NCBI GenBank assembly: GCA_016458225.1
Contig: JAEMGR010000005.1
Coordinates: 310,001-374,000, forward strand
Source: Myxococcaceae bacterium JPH2
GTDB lineage: Bacteria; Myxococcota; Myxococcia; Myxococcales; Myxococcaceae
Direction of reading: 5' to 3'
DNA: 64,000 nt
Notes under the pieces: model-generated
What the model saw: the letters and a program-made list of their open reading frames with translations, nothing else
The model's database searches: none
Told to the model about the DNA's origin: nothing
Made by a program: the position numbers and the translations under genes
Part shown: positions 20,464-29,035 of the stretch, piece after piece
Layout of the letters: the number at the start of each line of letters is the position of its first letter
Position numbering within the stretch: position 1 is the first letter of the stretch

Positions 20464-20544
20464 CCTCGCTCGCTCGGCGCGGGGACTGGGCCCGAGGCCT
20501 CGGCGGTTTCTGGTAAGGGAGCGACTGACCTCCCGCGACGCGAC

Positions 20545-21168
20545 ATGCCGAAACGCCACTTCATCCGCTGGGTCCTCATTCCCGGCCTGAGCCTGGGCGC
20601 GCTGGTGCTCAGCGCGGCGCTCGCCGCCTGGCTCACGCGCCCCGCCCCCGCGCCCGCGCCCACCCCGCCCGCGCAAGAGGCGCCCCCGCCCACGCGCGAG
20701 CCCCTCACGCCGCCTCCGCACCTGAAGCCGCCCACCGTGGCGGCTCCGCCCGCCTTCCCTTCGCCACCGAGCGCCGTGCCCGGCCTCGCGGGCGCCCCGA
20801 GCTGGGACACCCGCCGCCTGGAGGACGCCGACCTCGTCATCGAGGATGCCTCCGGTCGCATCGACCGGGCAGACATCCGCGTGGCCGTGCGAGCGGTCTC
20901 CCCCTTGGTCCAGCAGTGCTTCGAGGACGTGGCCCAGCGCAACCCAGGCCCGCAGGAAGTGAAGCTGCGCTTCACCGTGCAGGGCAGCGGCGAGGCGGGA
21001 CAGCTCACCCATGGCGAGCTGCTGTCGAGCACCATCGCCGACCCCATGGTCCAGGCGTGCGTGCTGGACTCGCTGCTGGACGCGCAATTTTCCGCCCCCT
21101 CCGGCGGTGGGAAGGCGACGGTCGTCTACCCGTTCCGCTTTCGGACACCCGGGGAGGCTGGCCCGTGA
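20545..21168 (+). CDS. AgmX/PglI C-terminal-domain membrane protein
   Basis: 207 residues: a single N-terminal membrane span (VLIPGLSLGALVLSAALAAW), a long Pro/Ala-rich linker (about 31-85), and a C-terminal domain (about 100-203) with the pattern QQCFEDVAQRNPGPQEVKL, an FTVQGSGEAG turn, MVQACVLDSLLDAQF and GGGKATVVYPFRF. This matches the AgmX/PglI C-terminal domain, a TonB-like fold common in myxobacteria and linked in M. xanthus to gliding machinery and periplasmic bridging. The two conserved cysteines probably pair. It heads a same-strand run with the GNAT gene (64-bp gap) and miaE (19-bp gap). Confidence 0.82.
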   Translation: MPKRHFIRWVLIPGLSLGALVLSAALAAWLTRPAPAPAPTPPAQEAPPPTREPLTPPPHLKPPTVAAPPAFPSPPSAVPGLAGAPSWDTRRLEDADLVIEDASGRIDRADIRVAVRAVSPLVQQCFEDVAQRNPGPQEVKLRFTVQGSGEAGQLTHGELLSSTIADPMVQACVLDSLLDAQFSAPSGGGKATVVYPFRFRTPGEAGP

Positions 21169-21232
21169 GGTCGGCTTTTGCGTAAGGTGGCCGGACCGCT
21201 CCTTTCGCGCCCCCGAGGCCCCTCGCCAGCGA

Positions 21233-22072
21233 ATGCCAGTCACTGTCGAACAGCTCGGCCCTCAGGACATGTCCGCCCTGCGGACCCTGTTGGCCAAGGA
21301 CCCGGTGCACAACCTCTACCTGCTGGGGTTGTTGGAGGAGTTCGGCGTCTCGCCACGCGGAGGCAGCGTCCAGTTCGCCTACCACGGCCGCTTCGACAAG
21401 GGCGTGCTGACGGCGGCCGTCTTCGTGGGCGGAGACGGCGGCCTCGTCGTCCCCAGCGCGAGTGACGCCACCGCCACCAGCATCATCGCGGACGCGCTCG
21501 CCGCCTCGCTCCGCATGCGCGCCACCGTGGGAGACAAGGCCGCCGTGGACGCGCTGGTGCGCAGCCTGTGCGCGGGCAAGCCTCGGCTGTCGCGCACGCA
21601 GCGCTTGTTCAGCGTGTCCGCGGATGACCTGGGCCCCTTCACCAACCCCACGCTGCGGCTGGCGCGCGAAGAGGACGTGCCCCGGCTGATGCCGCTGGCC
21701 CAGGGCTACGTGCGCGAGGCGATGGAGCGAGACCCCCTCCAAGAGGACCCCGAGCACTTCGAGTCCCGCGTGCGCCAGCGCGTGCGTCAGCGCCGCACCT
21801 ACGTGCTGGAGGAGAAGGGCGAGCTCGTGTTCAAGGTCGACATCGGCAGCCGCTCGCAATACGGCGCCGAGCTGGAGGGCCTCTACACCCTGCCCTCCGA
21901 GCGTCACCAGGGCCACGCCACGCTGTGCCTGGGCCAGATTTCCCGGCACCTCCTGTCCTCGCTGCCTCGGCTGACGCTGCGAGTGGATGAGCGCGACGAG
22001 CGCGCCGCGCGCATCGCGCGCAAGGTGGGCTACCTGGCGGGCCGCACGCAGCGCCTGGTGCTGGTCGAGTGA
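21233..22072 (+). CDS. GNAT-family acetyltransferase, two-part
   Basis: 279 residues. The N-terminal half (about 1-130) resembles the DUF4081-like region found before some GNAT domains (ALRTLLAKDPVHNLYLLGLL). The C-terminal half is a GNAT fold: LRLAREEDVPRLMPLAQGYV (beta1/alpha1), VFKVDIGSRSQYGAELEGLY (motif A strand) and LPSERHQGHATLCLGQI, where the acetyl-CoA loop R/QxxGxA is readable as RHQGHA. The substrate is unknown. ATG 21233 is preferred because the upstream frame is nonsense sequence running back into the preceding gene. Probably co-transcribed with miaE, 19 bp downstream. Confidence 0.85.
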   Translation: MPVTVEQLGPQDMSALRTLLAKDPVHNLYLLGLLEEFGVSPRGGSVQFAYHGRFDKGVLTAAVFVGGDGGLVVPSASDATATSIIADALAASLRMRATVGDKAAVDALVRSLCAGKPRLSRTQRLFSVSADDLGPFTNPTLRLAREEDVPRLMPLAQGYVREAMERDPLQEDPEHFESRVRQRVRQRRTYVLEEKGELVFKVDIGSRSQYGAELEGLYTLPSERHQGHATLCLGQISRHLLSSLPRLTLRVDERDERAARIARKVGYLAGRTQRLVLVE

Positions 22073-22091
22073 GTTACAGTCCGCGCGCCCC

Positions 22092-22715
22092 ATGAGCCGT
22101 CCCACGCCGACCCGCCGTCCCCTCTCTGGAGAGGGCCCCGTCATCCTCCACGCCGCCACCGACCCGCGGTGGCTCCCCCTGGCCCTCGAGCGCTTCGACG
22201 AGGTGCTCGTCGACCACGCCCACTGCGAGAAGAAGGCCGCGGCCAACGCGCTGTCCATGCTCCAGGCGTACCCGGACCTGCCGGGGCTGCCGGCGCAGAT
22301 GGCTCGGCTGGCGCGCGAGGAGAGCGCCCACCTGGCGCGCGTGCTGGACTTGATGGCCGAGCGCGGCTTGACGCTGACCAAGGACGCGGGTGACCCGTAC
22401 GCGCAGGCCCTCCAGAAGCAGGTGCGCACGCCCGGCCCCGAGCGCCGCGTGGACCGACTGCTCGTGGCCGCCATCATCGAGGCCCGCTCCTGTGAGCGGC
22501 TGTCGCTCCTGGCCGAGGGCCTCACGGACCCCGCCCTCGCCCGCTTCTACGGCGAGCTGGCGCAGTCCGAGGACGGGCACCAGTCCCTCTTCTTCCGCCT
22601 CGCTGTGACTGCGTCCGGAGGAGACGAGGCCGCCGTGCGCGCCCGCATGGAGACGCTGCTCGCCCGCGAGGCGGAGGTCATCACCGAAGTGGGCCTGCGC
22701 GCCGCCATCCACTGA
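22092..22715 (+). CDS. miaE: tRNA-(ms2io6A37)-hydroxylase, MiaE family
   Basis: Ferritin-like diiron monooxygenase, 207 residues, that hydroxylates the isopentenyl side chain of ms2i6A37 in tRNA. Diiron ligands sit on a four-helix bundle: Glu in LERFDEVLVDHAHCEKKAA, the ExxH of REESAHLARV, Glu in AIIEARSCERL, and EDGHQSLFFRL. The helix order and the CEKKAAANAL segment fit MiaE. The ATG at 22092 is 19 bp after the GNAT stop. The presence of miaE suggests this organism also makes ms2i6A with MiaA/MiaB, not in the window. It converges on the transporter gene with a 10-bp gap. Confidence 0.9.
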   Translation: MSRPTPTRRPLSGEGPVILHAATDPRWLPLALERFDEVLVDHAHCEKKAAANALSMLQAYPDLPGLPAQMARLAREESAHLARVLDLMAERGLTLTKDAGDPYAQALQKQVRTPGPERRVDRLLVAAIIEARSCERLSLLAEGLTDPALARFYGELAQSEDGHQSLFFRLAVTASGGDEAAVRARMETLLAREAEVITEVGLRAAIH

Positions 22716-22725
22716 GCCGTGAGCC

Positions 22726-24525
22726 TCAGGGCTGGAAGGGCCACATCCAGGGCACGGCCACCGCGAGCAGCACGAGCAGCACCACGGTGAGCGGCGTGCC
22801 CAGGCGAAAGAAGTCACTGAAGCGATAGTGCCCGGGCCCGTAGACGAGCACACAGCTCGGCTCCAGCGGGGTGATGAACGAGCAGCTCGCGGCCAGCGCC
22901 ACGCCCATGGCGAAGGGCCGCGCGTCCACGCCCAACCTCCGGGCCACGTCCACCGCCACCGGCAGCACCACCAGCGCCGCGGCCTGGTTGCTCATGGGCG
23001 CGGACAGCCCGAGCGTCAGCACCATCAGCAGCACGAGCACGCCGCGAGGCCCACCGGACGCGCCCAGCCGGGCCACCACGCCGCCGAGGAAGTGCCCCGC
23101 GCCGCTCACCTCCATGGCCACGCCCAGCGCCATCATGCAGCCGATGAGCAGCACCACGCGCCAGTCCACGCGGAAGGCCTGACGCGCATCCACGCAGCGC
23201 GTGGCAATCATCGCGAGCATGCCCGTCAGCCCCGCCACCGACAGCGGCAGCACGCCGAGCGAGCCCGCCGCCAGCGCGCCCAGGAACAAGGCCACCGCGA
23301 GCGCCGCCTTGCCATAGCGCGGCGGCTGGTACTCGTGGCCGCCGAGCACGACCAGCTGCGTGCCGCTCGCCAGCGCCTCCACCTTCTCGCGAGGGCCGCG
23401 CAAGAGCAGCACGTCCCCCACGGACAAGGGCAGCATGGACATGGAGCGCTCGCCGAAGACGCGGCCCAGGAGCTGGAGCTTCGTCGCGCGCTGGATGGCG
23501 GGCCGCCGATGCAGCGCCAGCGCCACCAGTCCGTAGCGCTCCACGAACGCGACCTCCTTCAAGCCGCGCCCCACCAGCGGACTGCCCACCGGCACGCTCG
23601 CCTCCACGAGCAGCGCGTCGGGTGCGCCCAGCTCACCCTCCGCCAGACGCACGTCGGGCCGCAGCTCGATGCCCCGCAGGTCCTTCACCCGCAGGATGTC
23701 CTCGCGCTGCCCTTCGATGAGCAGCCGCTCGTCTCCTCGCAGGCGCAGCGAGGGTGTCGCGGCCAGCGTCCGCCCCTCGCGCAGCACGCCCACCACGCGC
23801 AGCCCGAGCCCCTCGGTGAGCTCCGCCAGCTCGCGCCCCGTGTAGCGCGAGCCGGGCGGCAGGATGGCCTCCGTCAGGTAGTCGCGCAGCGTCCATCCGC
23901 CCTCGGCGTCCTTGCCCTCGCGCGCGGGCAAGAGCCGAGGCCCCAGCAGCACCACCACGAGCAGGCCCACGAGCACCACGGGCAGCCCCACCGGCGTCAG
24001 CTCGGTGACGCCCATGGGCCGCATCCCCAGCCGCTTGAGCGCGGCGGACACCACCAGGTTGGTGGACGTGCCGTACAAGAGCAGGGTGCCGCCCAGCATG
24101 GACGCATAGGCCAGCGGCAGCAGCACCTTGCTCGTGGGCACCTTGGCCCGGTTCGCCGCGCCAATGGCCACCGGAAGGAAGGCCGCCGTCGTCACGGTGT
24201 TGGAGATGATGGAGGAGAAGGCCGCCACCGTCACCATCATCGCCAGCAGGAAGCCGCGCTGGCCGAAGCGCGCGAAGAAGGCCAGCCGCTGCCCGATGAG
24301 CTGCACCACGCCCGTGGAGGCGAGCCCCTGGGTCATCGCCAGCAGCGTGAAGATGAAGATGACCGTGTCGTTGCTGAAGCCCTCGAAGGCCTGCGCTGGC
24401 GTCAGAACCCCCGTCAGCGCCAACAGGCACACCACGCTCAGCGCGCTGAACTCGAGGGGGATGGCGTCGAACGAGAAGAGCACCAGCGCGACGAGCACCA
24501 GGCCCAGGACGATGGCGATGTTCAT
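22726..24525 (-). CDS. SLC13/DASS-type anion transporter with two RCK_C domains
   Basis: 599 residues. The membrane domain is split: about six spans at 1-200 and six at 405-599, with the inverted-repeat signatures SNTVTTAAFLPVAIGAANRA and APMSNQAAALVVLPVAVDVA. Between them are two TrkA-C/RCK_C-like soluble domains (about 205-300 and 305-400; for example SRYTGRELAELTEGLGLRVV). This matches the SLC13 family with central TrkA_C domains, often annotated as sulfate, dicarboxylate or unknown-anion permeases. The conserved SNT (first half) and SNQ (second half) sodium/anion motifs are intact. The start ATG at 24523-24525 begins MNIAIVLGLVL. It is divergent from pckG, so dicarboxylate import feeding gluconeogenesis is an attractive but unproven link. 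Confidence 0.88.
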   Translation of the reverse strand: MNIAIVLGLVLVALVLFSFDAIPLEFSALSVVCLLALTGVLTPAQAFEGFSNDTVIFIFTLLAMTQGLASTGVVQLIGQRLAFFARFGQRGFLLAMMVTVAAFSSIISNTVTTAAFLPVAIGAANRAKVPTSKVLLPLAYASMLGGTLLLYGTSTNLVVSAALKRLGMRPMGVTELTPVGLPVVLVGLLVVVLLGPRLLPAREGKDAEGGWTLRDYLTEAILPPGSRYTGRELAELTEGLGLRVVGVLREGRTLAATPSLRLRGDERLLIEGQREDILRVKDLRGIELRPDVRLAEGELGAPDALLVEASVPVGSPLVGRGLKEVAFVERYGLVALALHRRPAIQRATKLQLLGRVFGERSMSMLPLSVGDVLLLRGPREKVEALASGTQLVVLGGHEYQPPRYGKAALAVALFLGALAAGSLGVLPLSVAGLTGMLAMIATRCVDARQAFRVDWRVVLLIGCMMALGVAMEVSGAGHFLGGVVARLGASGGPRGVLVLLMVLTLGLSAPMSNQAAALVVLPVAVDVARRLGVDARPFAMGVALAASCSFITPLEPSCVLVYGPGHYRFSDFFRLGTPLTVVLLVLLAVAVPWMWPFQP

Positions 24526-24675
24526 GGGGTCCACGCCCCACCCTGGAGTCGCGCTCCGCGTGAAGACAGTCCCCTGGCGCACTGCGCCGTCAGCTACTGG
24601 ATGACCGCCTTCTCATAAGTGGAATTAGTGCGGACCGGGGCCGGGGCCGGTTGACTGCCGGACGCCAGTTGCTTT

Positions 24676-24690
24676 TGGAGCGCCGCTCCA
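24676..24690. promoter_or_regulatory. TGGAGCG-C-CGCTCCA palindrome upstream of pckG
   Basis: A perfect 7-1-7 inverted repeat 89 bp before the pckG ATG, placed just after a TTGACT (24651-24656) that could be a -35, so it would overlap the -10/start region. Likely a repressor or activator site for pckG and perhaps the divergent transporter. Confidence 0.4.
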
Positions 24691-24779
24691 GAAGGTTTGT
24701 CGCTCTTCCGCAAGTAGGGTGATCCCCCCTTGGACCAGACGCGGGAGACCCTAACTTGAGACAACACGAGGAGACTCCG

Positions 24780-26573
24780 ATGGCTACGACGCAAGCGGCC
24801 GCCGTGGCGCAAAACGCGCCCACGAAGAACCCCACGCTGCTGGCCTGGGTGGCCAAGATGGCGGCAATGACCCAGCCCGATCGCATCGTCTGGTGCGACG
24901 GTTCTGAGGCTGAGAAGAAGCGGATGACGGAGGAGGCCGTGAAGGACGGCACCCTCATCCCGCTGAACCAGGAGAAGCGCCCGGGCTGCTACCTGCACCG
25001 CTCCAACCCCAACGACGTGGCGCGCGTCGAGCACCTCACGTTCATCTGTACGCCCAACAAGACGGACGCGGGCCCCACCAACAACTGGATGGAGCCGGAC
25101 GAGGCGTACACGAAGCTGGGCCAGCTCTTCGATGGCTGCATGAAGGGCCGCACCATGTACGTGGTGCCCTACGCCATGGGGCCGCTGGGCAGCCCGTTCA
25201 CGAAGATTGGCGTGGAGCTGACGGACAGCAACTACGTGGTCCTCAACATGCGGATCATGACCCGCATGGGGAAGGCCGTGCTGGACCTGCTGGGCGACAG
25301 CGATGACTTCAACCGCGGCCTGCACAGCACCGGCGACGTGAACCCGGACCGCCGCTACATCTGCCACTTCCCCCAGGACAACACCATCTGGAGCTTCGGC
25401 TCTGGATATGGCGGCAACGTGCTCTTGGGCAAGAAATGCCTGGCGCTGCGCATCGGCAGCTACCTGGGCCGCGAGGAGGGCTGGCTCGCCGAGCACATGC
25501 TCATCCTCGGCGTCACCAGCCCCCAGGGCGAGACCACGTACGTGGCCGCGGCCTTCCCGTCCGCGTGTGGCAAGACCAACTTCGCCATGCTCATCCCGCC
25601 CAAGGAGTACAAGGGCTGGAAGATCGAGACCGTGGGCGATGACATCGCGTGGATGCGCCCGGGTCCGGATGGCCGCCTGTACGCCATCAACCCGGAGGCC
25701 GGCTATTTCGGCGTGGTCCCCGGCACCAACTACAAGACGAACCCCAACGCGATGGAGACCATCGCCAAGGACACCCTCTTCACCAACGTGGCGCTGACGC
25801 CCGACGGTGACGTGTGGTGGGAGGGCAAGGACGGCGAGGTCCCCGAGGAGCTCACCGACTGGCAGGGGCGGCCCTGGAAGAAGGGCAGCGCGGAGAAGGC
25901 GGCGCACCCGAACAGCCGCTTCACCGCGCCCATGACGAACAACCCGGTGCTGAGCGCCAAGTCCAACGACCCGATGGGCGTTCCCATCAGCGCCATCATC
26001 TTTGGCGGCCGTCGCTCCAACACCGTCCCGCTCGTGCTCCAGGCCTTCAACTGGACCCACGGCGTGTTCCTGGGCGCCACCATGGGCAGCGAGACGACCG
26101 CCGCCGCCACCGGCAAGGTGGGCGTGGTGCGCCGCGACCCCATGGCCATGCTGCCCTTCTGCGGCTACCACATGGGCGACTACCTCCAGCACTGGCTGGA
26201 CATGCAGAAGTCCATCCCGCAGCTGCCGAAGATCTTCCAGGTCAACTGGTTCCGGCAGGACAAGAACGGCAAGTTCCTGTGGCCAGGCTACGGCGACAAC
26301 ATGCGCGTGCTCGAGTGGATCGTGAACCGCGTCCACGGCCGCGTGCCCACGCAGGAGACGCTGCTGGGCTGGGTGCCGCGCAAGGACCAGGGCCTCAACC
26401 TCCAGGGCCTGGACGTGGCCCCCGAGGCCATCTCCGAGGCCACCTCCATCAAGGAGGACGAGTGGAAGACCGAGCTGAAGAGCCAGGAAGTCTTCTTCGA
26501 GCAGCTCGGCACCAAGGCGCCCGAGGCGCTGATGCTCCAGCGCAAGCTGCTGATGTCCCGCCTGGGCGGGTAG
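24780..26573 (+). CDS. pckG: Phosphoenolpyruvate carboxykinase (GTP)
   Basis: Converts oxaloacetate and GTP to PEP, GDP and CO2, the entry step of gluconeogenesis. 597 residues, the normal length. The GTP-type P-loop [13 protein letters not shown] is at 258-270 and includes the characteristic reactive Cys263 and Lys265/Thr266. Other family blocks are NTNW-type [49 protein letters not shown] (metal Asp), [13 protein letters not shown], and [23 protein letters not shown] 24780 follows GAGGAG. It has a long, less GC-rich upstream region with a palindrome and is followed by a strong hairpin. The ATP-dependent PckA family is excluded by the P-loop. Confidence 0.97.
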   Translation: MATTQAAAVAQNAPTKNPTLLAWVAKMAAMTQPDRIVWCDGSEAEKKRMTEEAVKDGTLIPLNQEKRPGCYLHRSNPNDVARVEHLTFICTPNKTDAGPTNNWMEPDEAYTKLGQLFDGCMKGRTMYVVPYAMGPLGSPFTKIGVELTDSNYVVLNMRIMTRMGKAVLDLLGDSDDFNRGLHSTGDVNPDRRYICHFPQDNTIWSFGSGYGGNVLLGKKCLALRIGSYLGREEGWLAEHMLILGVTSPQGETTYVAAAFPSACGKTNFAMLIPPKEYKGWKIETVGDDIAWMRPGPDGRLYAINPEAGYFGVVPGTNYKTNPNAMETIAKDTLFTNVALTPDGDVWWEGKDGEVPEELTDWQGRPWKKGSAEKAAHPNSRFTAPMTNNPVLSAKSNDPMGVPISAIIFGGRRSNTVPLVLQAFNWTHGVFLGATMGSETTAAATGKVGVVRRDPMAMLPFCGYHMGDYLQHWLDMQKSIPQLPKIFQVNWFRQDKNGKFLWPGYGDNMRVLEWIVNRVHGRVPTQETLLGWVPRKDQGLNLQGLDVAPEAISEATSIKEDEWKTELKSQEVFFEQLGTKAPEALMLQRKLLMSRLGG

Positions 26574-26605
26574 TCGAGCACGCCTGACGTTCGAGTGAGT
26601 GCCCG

Positions 26606-26648
26606 CCGGGGCCGCCCTCACCCTTCCACGGGGTGCGCGCGGCCCCGG
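26606..26648 (+). terminator. Hairpin terminator after pckG
   Basis: CCGGGGCCGC (26606-26615) pairs perfectly with GCGGCCCCGG (26639-26648) around a 23-base loop and is followed by TTCATTT, one of few T-rich tracts in the area. It lies 33 bp after the pckG stop. Confidence 0.6.
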
Positions 26649-26715
26649 TTCATTTGCGGGGACAGGTGGGCGGGTGTTCGCTGGCGGAACGATTCAGCGC
26701 TAGGCTGCCGGCCCC

Positions 26716-27549
26716 ATGAGACTGGTCTTCGTGTTGACGGTGGCCCTGGCCCTGGCGCCCGCGGCCGCGCTGGCCCAGCGGGGCGGCACGGCGAAGAGCG
26801 CGAACGCTCCCGCCCTCATCAAAGAGGGCGAGCGCCTCTACAAGGCGGGCAAGTACCGCGAGGCCGCCGACGTGTTGAAGAAGGCGAACGAGGCGCAGCC
26901 GCACCCCAAGCTCCTCTTCAACATCGCCGTGGCGCTGGAGTACGCGGGCGAGCTGCGCGAGTCGCTCACCTGGTACCAGCAATACGTGGGCAGCTCCGAG
27001 GGCACGGACCCGGAGCTGCTCAAGAAGAGCACCCGCTACATGGAGCGCGTGCGCGCGCAGCTCGAGCGCGAGGAGCACGCCCAGTCCACCGCCGACGCGG
27101 ACCGCAAGCGCCTGGAGGCGGAGGCCGAGGCCTCGCGCCTCAAGGCCGAGCAGGAGCAGCAGGCCGCTCGCCGCGCCGAGGAAGAGAACCGGGTGCGTCA
27201 GCAGGCCGAGGCGGAGCGCGAGATGAAGTCCTACAAGCGCCAGCGCCTGGGCGCCTTCGCCGCGGGTGGCGTGGCGGTGGTGGGCGTGGGCGCGGGCGTG
27301 CTCTTCGGCATGCAGGCGCGGGACGCGCGCAAGCAGTTCGACTCGGCGACGAAGCTGGCGGACAAGGAGAGCTTCAAGAGCGACACGCGCAGCAAGGCGC
27401 TCCTGGCGGACATCGGCTTCGGCGTGGGCCTGGTGAGCGCCATCACCGCCATCGTGCTGTATCCCAAGGAAGGTCCCCCGGCCGCGGGCGAGGTGCGGGT
27501 CACGATGGCGCCTCGGGGCGCTGGTGCCGGTATGGAGGTGAGCTTCTGA
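26716..27549 (+). CDS. Exported TPR/coiled-coil protein with C-terminal membrane spans
   Basis: 277 residues. Signal peptide MRLVFVLTVALALAPAAALA. Residues about 32-110 contain tetratricopeptide-like helices (LIKEGERLYKAGKYREAADV, the LFNIAVALEYAGELRESLTWY pair), then a highly charged coiled coil (about 115-172, RKRLEAEAEASRLKAEQEQQ). Two hydrophobic Gly/Val-rich segments follow (GAFAAGGVAVVGVGAGVLFG and LLADIGFGVGLVSAITAIVL), placing the C-terminus at a membrane. This TPR plus charged rod plus paired spans plan recurs in myxobacterial envelope proteins of unknown role. The stop overlaps by one base the ATG of the binding-protein gene (TGATG), so the two are coupled and probably act together. 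Confidence 0.82.
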   Translation: MRLVFVLTVALALAPAAALAQRGGTAKSANAPALIKEGERLYKAGKYREAADVLKKANEAQPHPKLLFNIAVALEYAGELRESLTWYQQYVGSSEGTDPELLKKSTRYMERVRAQLEREEHAQSTADADRKRLEAEAEASRLKAEQEQQAARRAEEENRVRQQAEAEREMKSYKRQRLGAFAAGGVAVVGVGAGVLFGMQARDARKQFDSATKLADKESFKSDTRSKALLADIGFGVGLVSAITAIVLYPKEGPPAAGEVRVTMAPRGAGAGMEVSF

Positions 27550-28988
27550 TGCGCGCGCTGGGATTCATGGCAGTGGGAGCGGTGCTGTTCGCCGGGTGCA
27601 GCTTCACGACGGCCGGCGGCCTCACGGAGTGCGAGACGAGCGCGGACTGCGGCGCCAACCGCGTGTGCACGCAGGGCTACTGCCTGCCGCAGCCGGACGG
27701 GTGCGACCGCGTGCTCGGCGCCACCACGGTGGCCAACGCCATCCCGCTGGGCGCCGTGCTGCCCATCACCACCAGCGAGGGCACGGACGAGTCCGAGGAG
27801 CAGGACCTCAACGCGCTCAAGCTCGCGCTGGATGAGGTGAACCAGTTGGAGGGCGTGGGCGGCCGCCGCTTCGTGCTCTACGTCTGTGACTCCCACGCGG
27901 ACACGGACCGGGCCAAGACGCAGGCCCAGTGGATGGTGGGCGACAAGGGCGTGTCCGCCATCTTCACCTCGGGCAGCGCGCAGACCATCTCCATCAGCAG
28001 CATCACCATCCCCAAGGGCGTGCTGCTGATGAGCTACACCGCCACCAGCGCGGCCATCAGCAACCTGAGCGACAAGAACGGCGGCTCCACGGGCCTCGTG
28101 TGGCGCACCACGCCCTCGGACGTGCTCCAGGGCCGCGTCATCGCGGACATCCTCCAGGGCCGCATCACCATCAACGACCCGGCGGGGACGTTCACGCCGC
28201 CCACCAAGGTGGGCGTGGCCTACGTCAACGACGCGTACGGCCAGGGCCTCTACTCGGCCCTTCTGGACCGCTTCCAGCCCAAGCAGGTGCCGGGCGTGCA
28301 GTACCCGCGCAACGGCGACGTGGCCGCGGCGGTGACCCAGTTGGTCACGGAGAAGGCCAACCTGACGGTGCTCGCGGGCTTCCCCGAGGACAACACGCGC
28401 ATCATCAACCAGGCGGTGAGCGCGGGGCTGACGCAGGCGGCGGGCTACCGGTGGTTCTTCACCGACGCGAACAAGACGTCGGACCTGTTCCCCGCGCTGG
28501 GCAACAACAAGACCGAGGTCGCGGGCGCCTACGGCACCACGCCGGCGACGGAGCGCCCCAACGACTCCGTCTATTCGCTGTTCGCCGCGCGCTTCAAGAC
28601 GGCCACCAACAAGGAAGCGGGCCAGTACTCGTACACGGCCCACGCGTATGACGCCATGTACCTGGTGGCGTTGGGCCACGCGTACGCGGTGGGGCCGGAC
28701 ATCAACTCGCCGCAGCCCATCACCGGCAACCGCGTGGCGGAGGGGCTCACCTTCGTCACGCCGCCCGCGGGCGCGAGCCCCGCCCCGCCCACCTACGCCA
28801 TCGGGCCCATCCAATTCACCTCCGCGCGCGACGAGGTGCGCGCAGGCCACGTCATCAACGTGCGCGGCGCCAGCGGCGAGCTGGACTTCGACAACGCCAA
28901 GGGCGAGGCCCCGTCGCAGTACGAGCTGTGGAAGATCGAGAACAACAAGTTCACGACCCTCCAGCTCATCACCCCGCAGGCGGACTGA
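27549..28988 (+). CDS. Orphan Leu/Ile/Val-binding-type lipoprotein with Cys-rich N-terminus
   Basis: 479 residues. Lipobox LFAGC gives lipidated Cys17. Residues about 26-52 form a cysteine-rich module (CETSADCGANRVCTQGYC and a further Cys in DGCDRVLG), similar to short Cys repeats of many myxobacterial surface lipoproteins. From about 60 onward it is a periplasmic binding protein type I of the LivJ/branched-chain amino acid group: EEQDLNALKLALDEVNQLEG, FTSGSAQTISISSITIPKGV, VGVAYVNDAYGQGLYSALLD and a conserved Asp/Tyr ligand-side pattern (AHAYDAMYLVALGHAYAV). No permease or ATPase genes are nearby, so it may be a sensor or scavenger rather than a transporter part. Coupled to the TPR protein upstream; convergent with the aminotransferase through a shared hairpin. 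Confidence 0.87.
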   Translation: MRALGFMAVGAVLFAGCSFTTAGGLTECETSADCGANRVCTQGYCLPQPDGCDRVLGATTVANAIPLGAVLPITTSEGTDESEEQDLNALKLALDEVNQLEGVGGRRFVLYVCDSHADTDRAKTQAQWMVGDKGVSAIFTSGSAQTISISSITIPKGVLLMSYTATSAAISNLSDKNGGSTGLVWRTTPSDVLQGRVIADILQGRITINDPAGTFTPPTKVGVAYVNDAYGQGLYSALLDRFQPKQVPGVQYPRNGDVAAAVTQLVTEKANLTVLAGFPEDNTRIINQAVSAGLTQAAGYRWFFTDANKTSDLFPALGNNKTEVAGAYGTTPATERPNDSVYSLFAARFKTATNKEAGQYSYTAHAYDAMYLVALGHAYAVGPDINSPQPITGNRVAEGLTFVTPPAGASPAPPTYAIGPIQFTSARDEVRAGHVINVRGASGELDFDNAKGEAPSQYELWKIENNKFTTLQLITPQAD

Positions 28989-29003
28989 CGGCGCGGGCGC
29001 GGC

Positions 29004-29035
29004 GTTCCCGGCGCGGCGGCTACCCCGCCGGGAAC
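29004..29035. terminator. Bidirectional hairpin between convergent genes
   Basis: GTTCCCGGCG (29004-29013) and CGCCGGGAAC (29026-29035) are perfect 10-base arms around a 12-base loop. It lies after the binding-protein stop and overlaps the last codons of the aminotransferase gene, so it can serve both strands. Confidence 0.6.
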
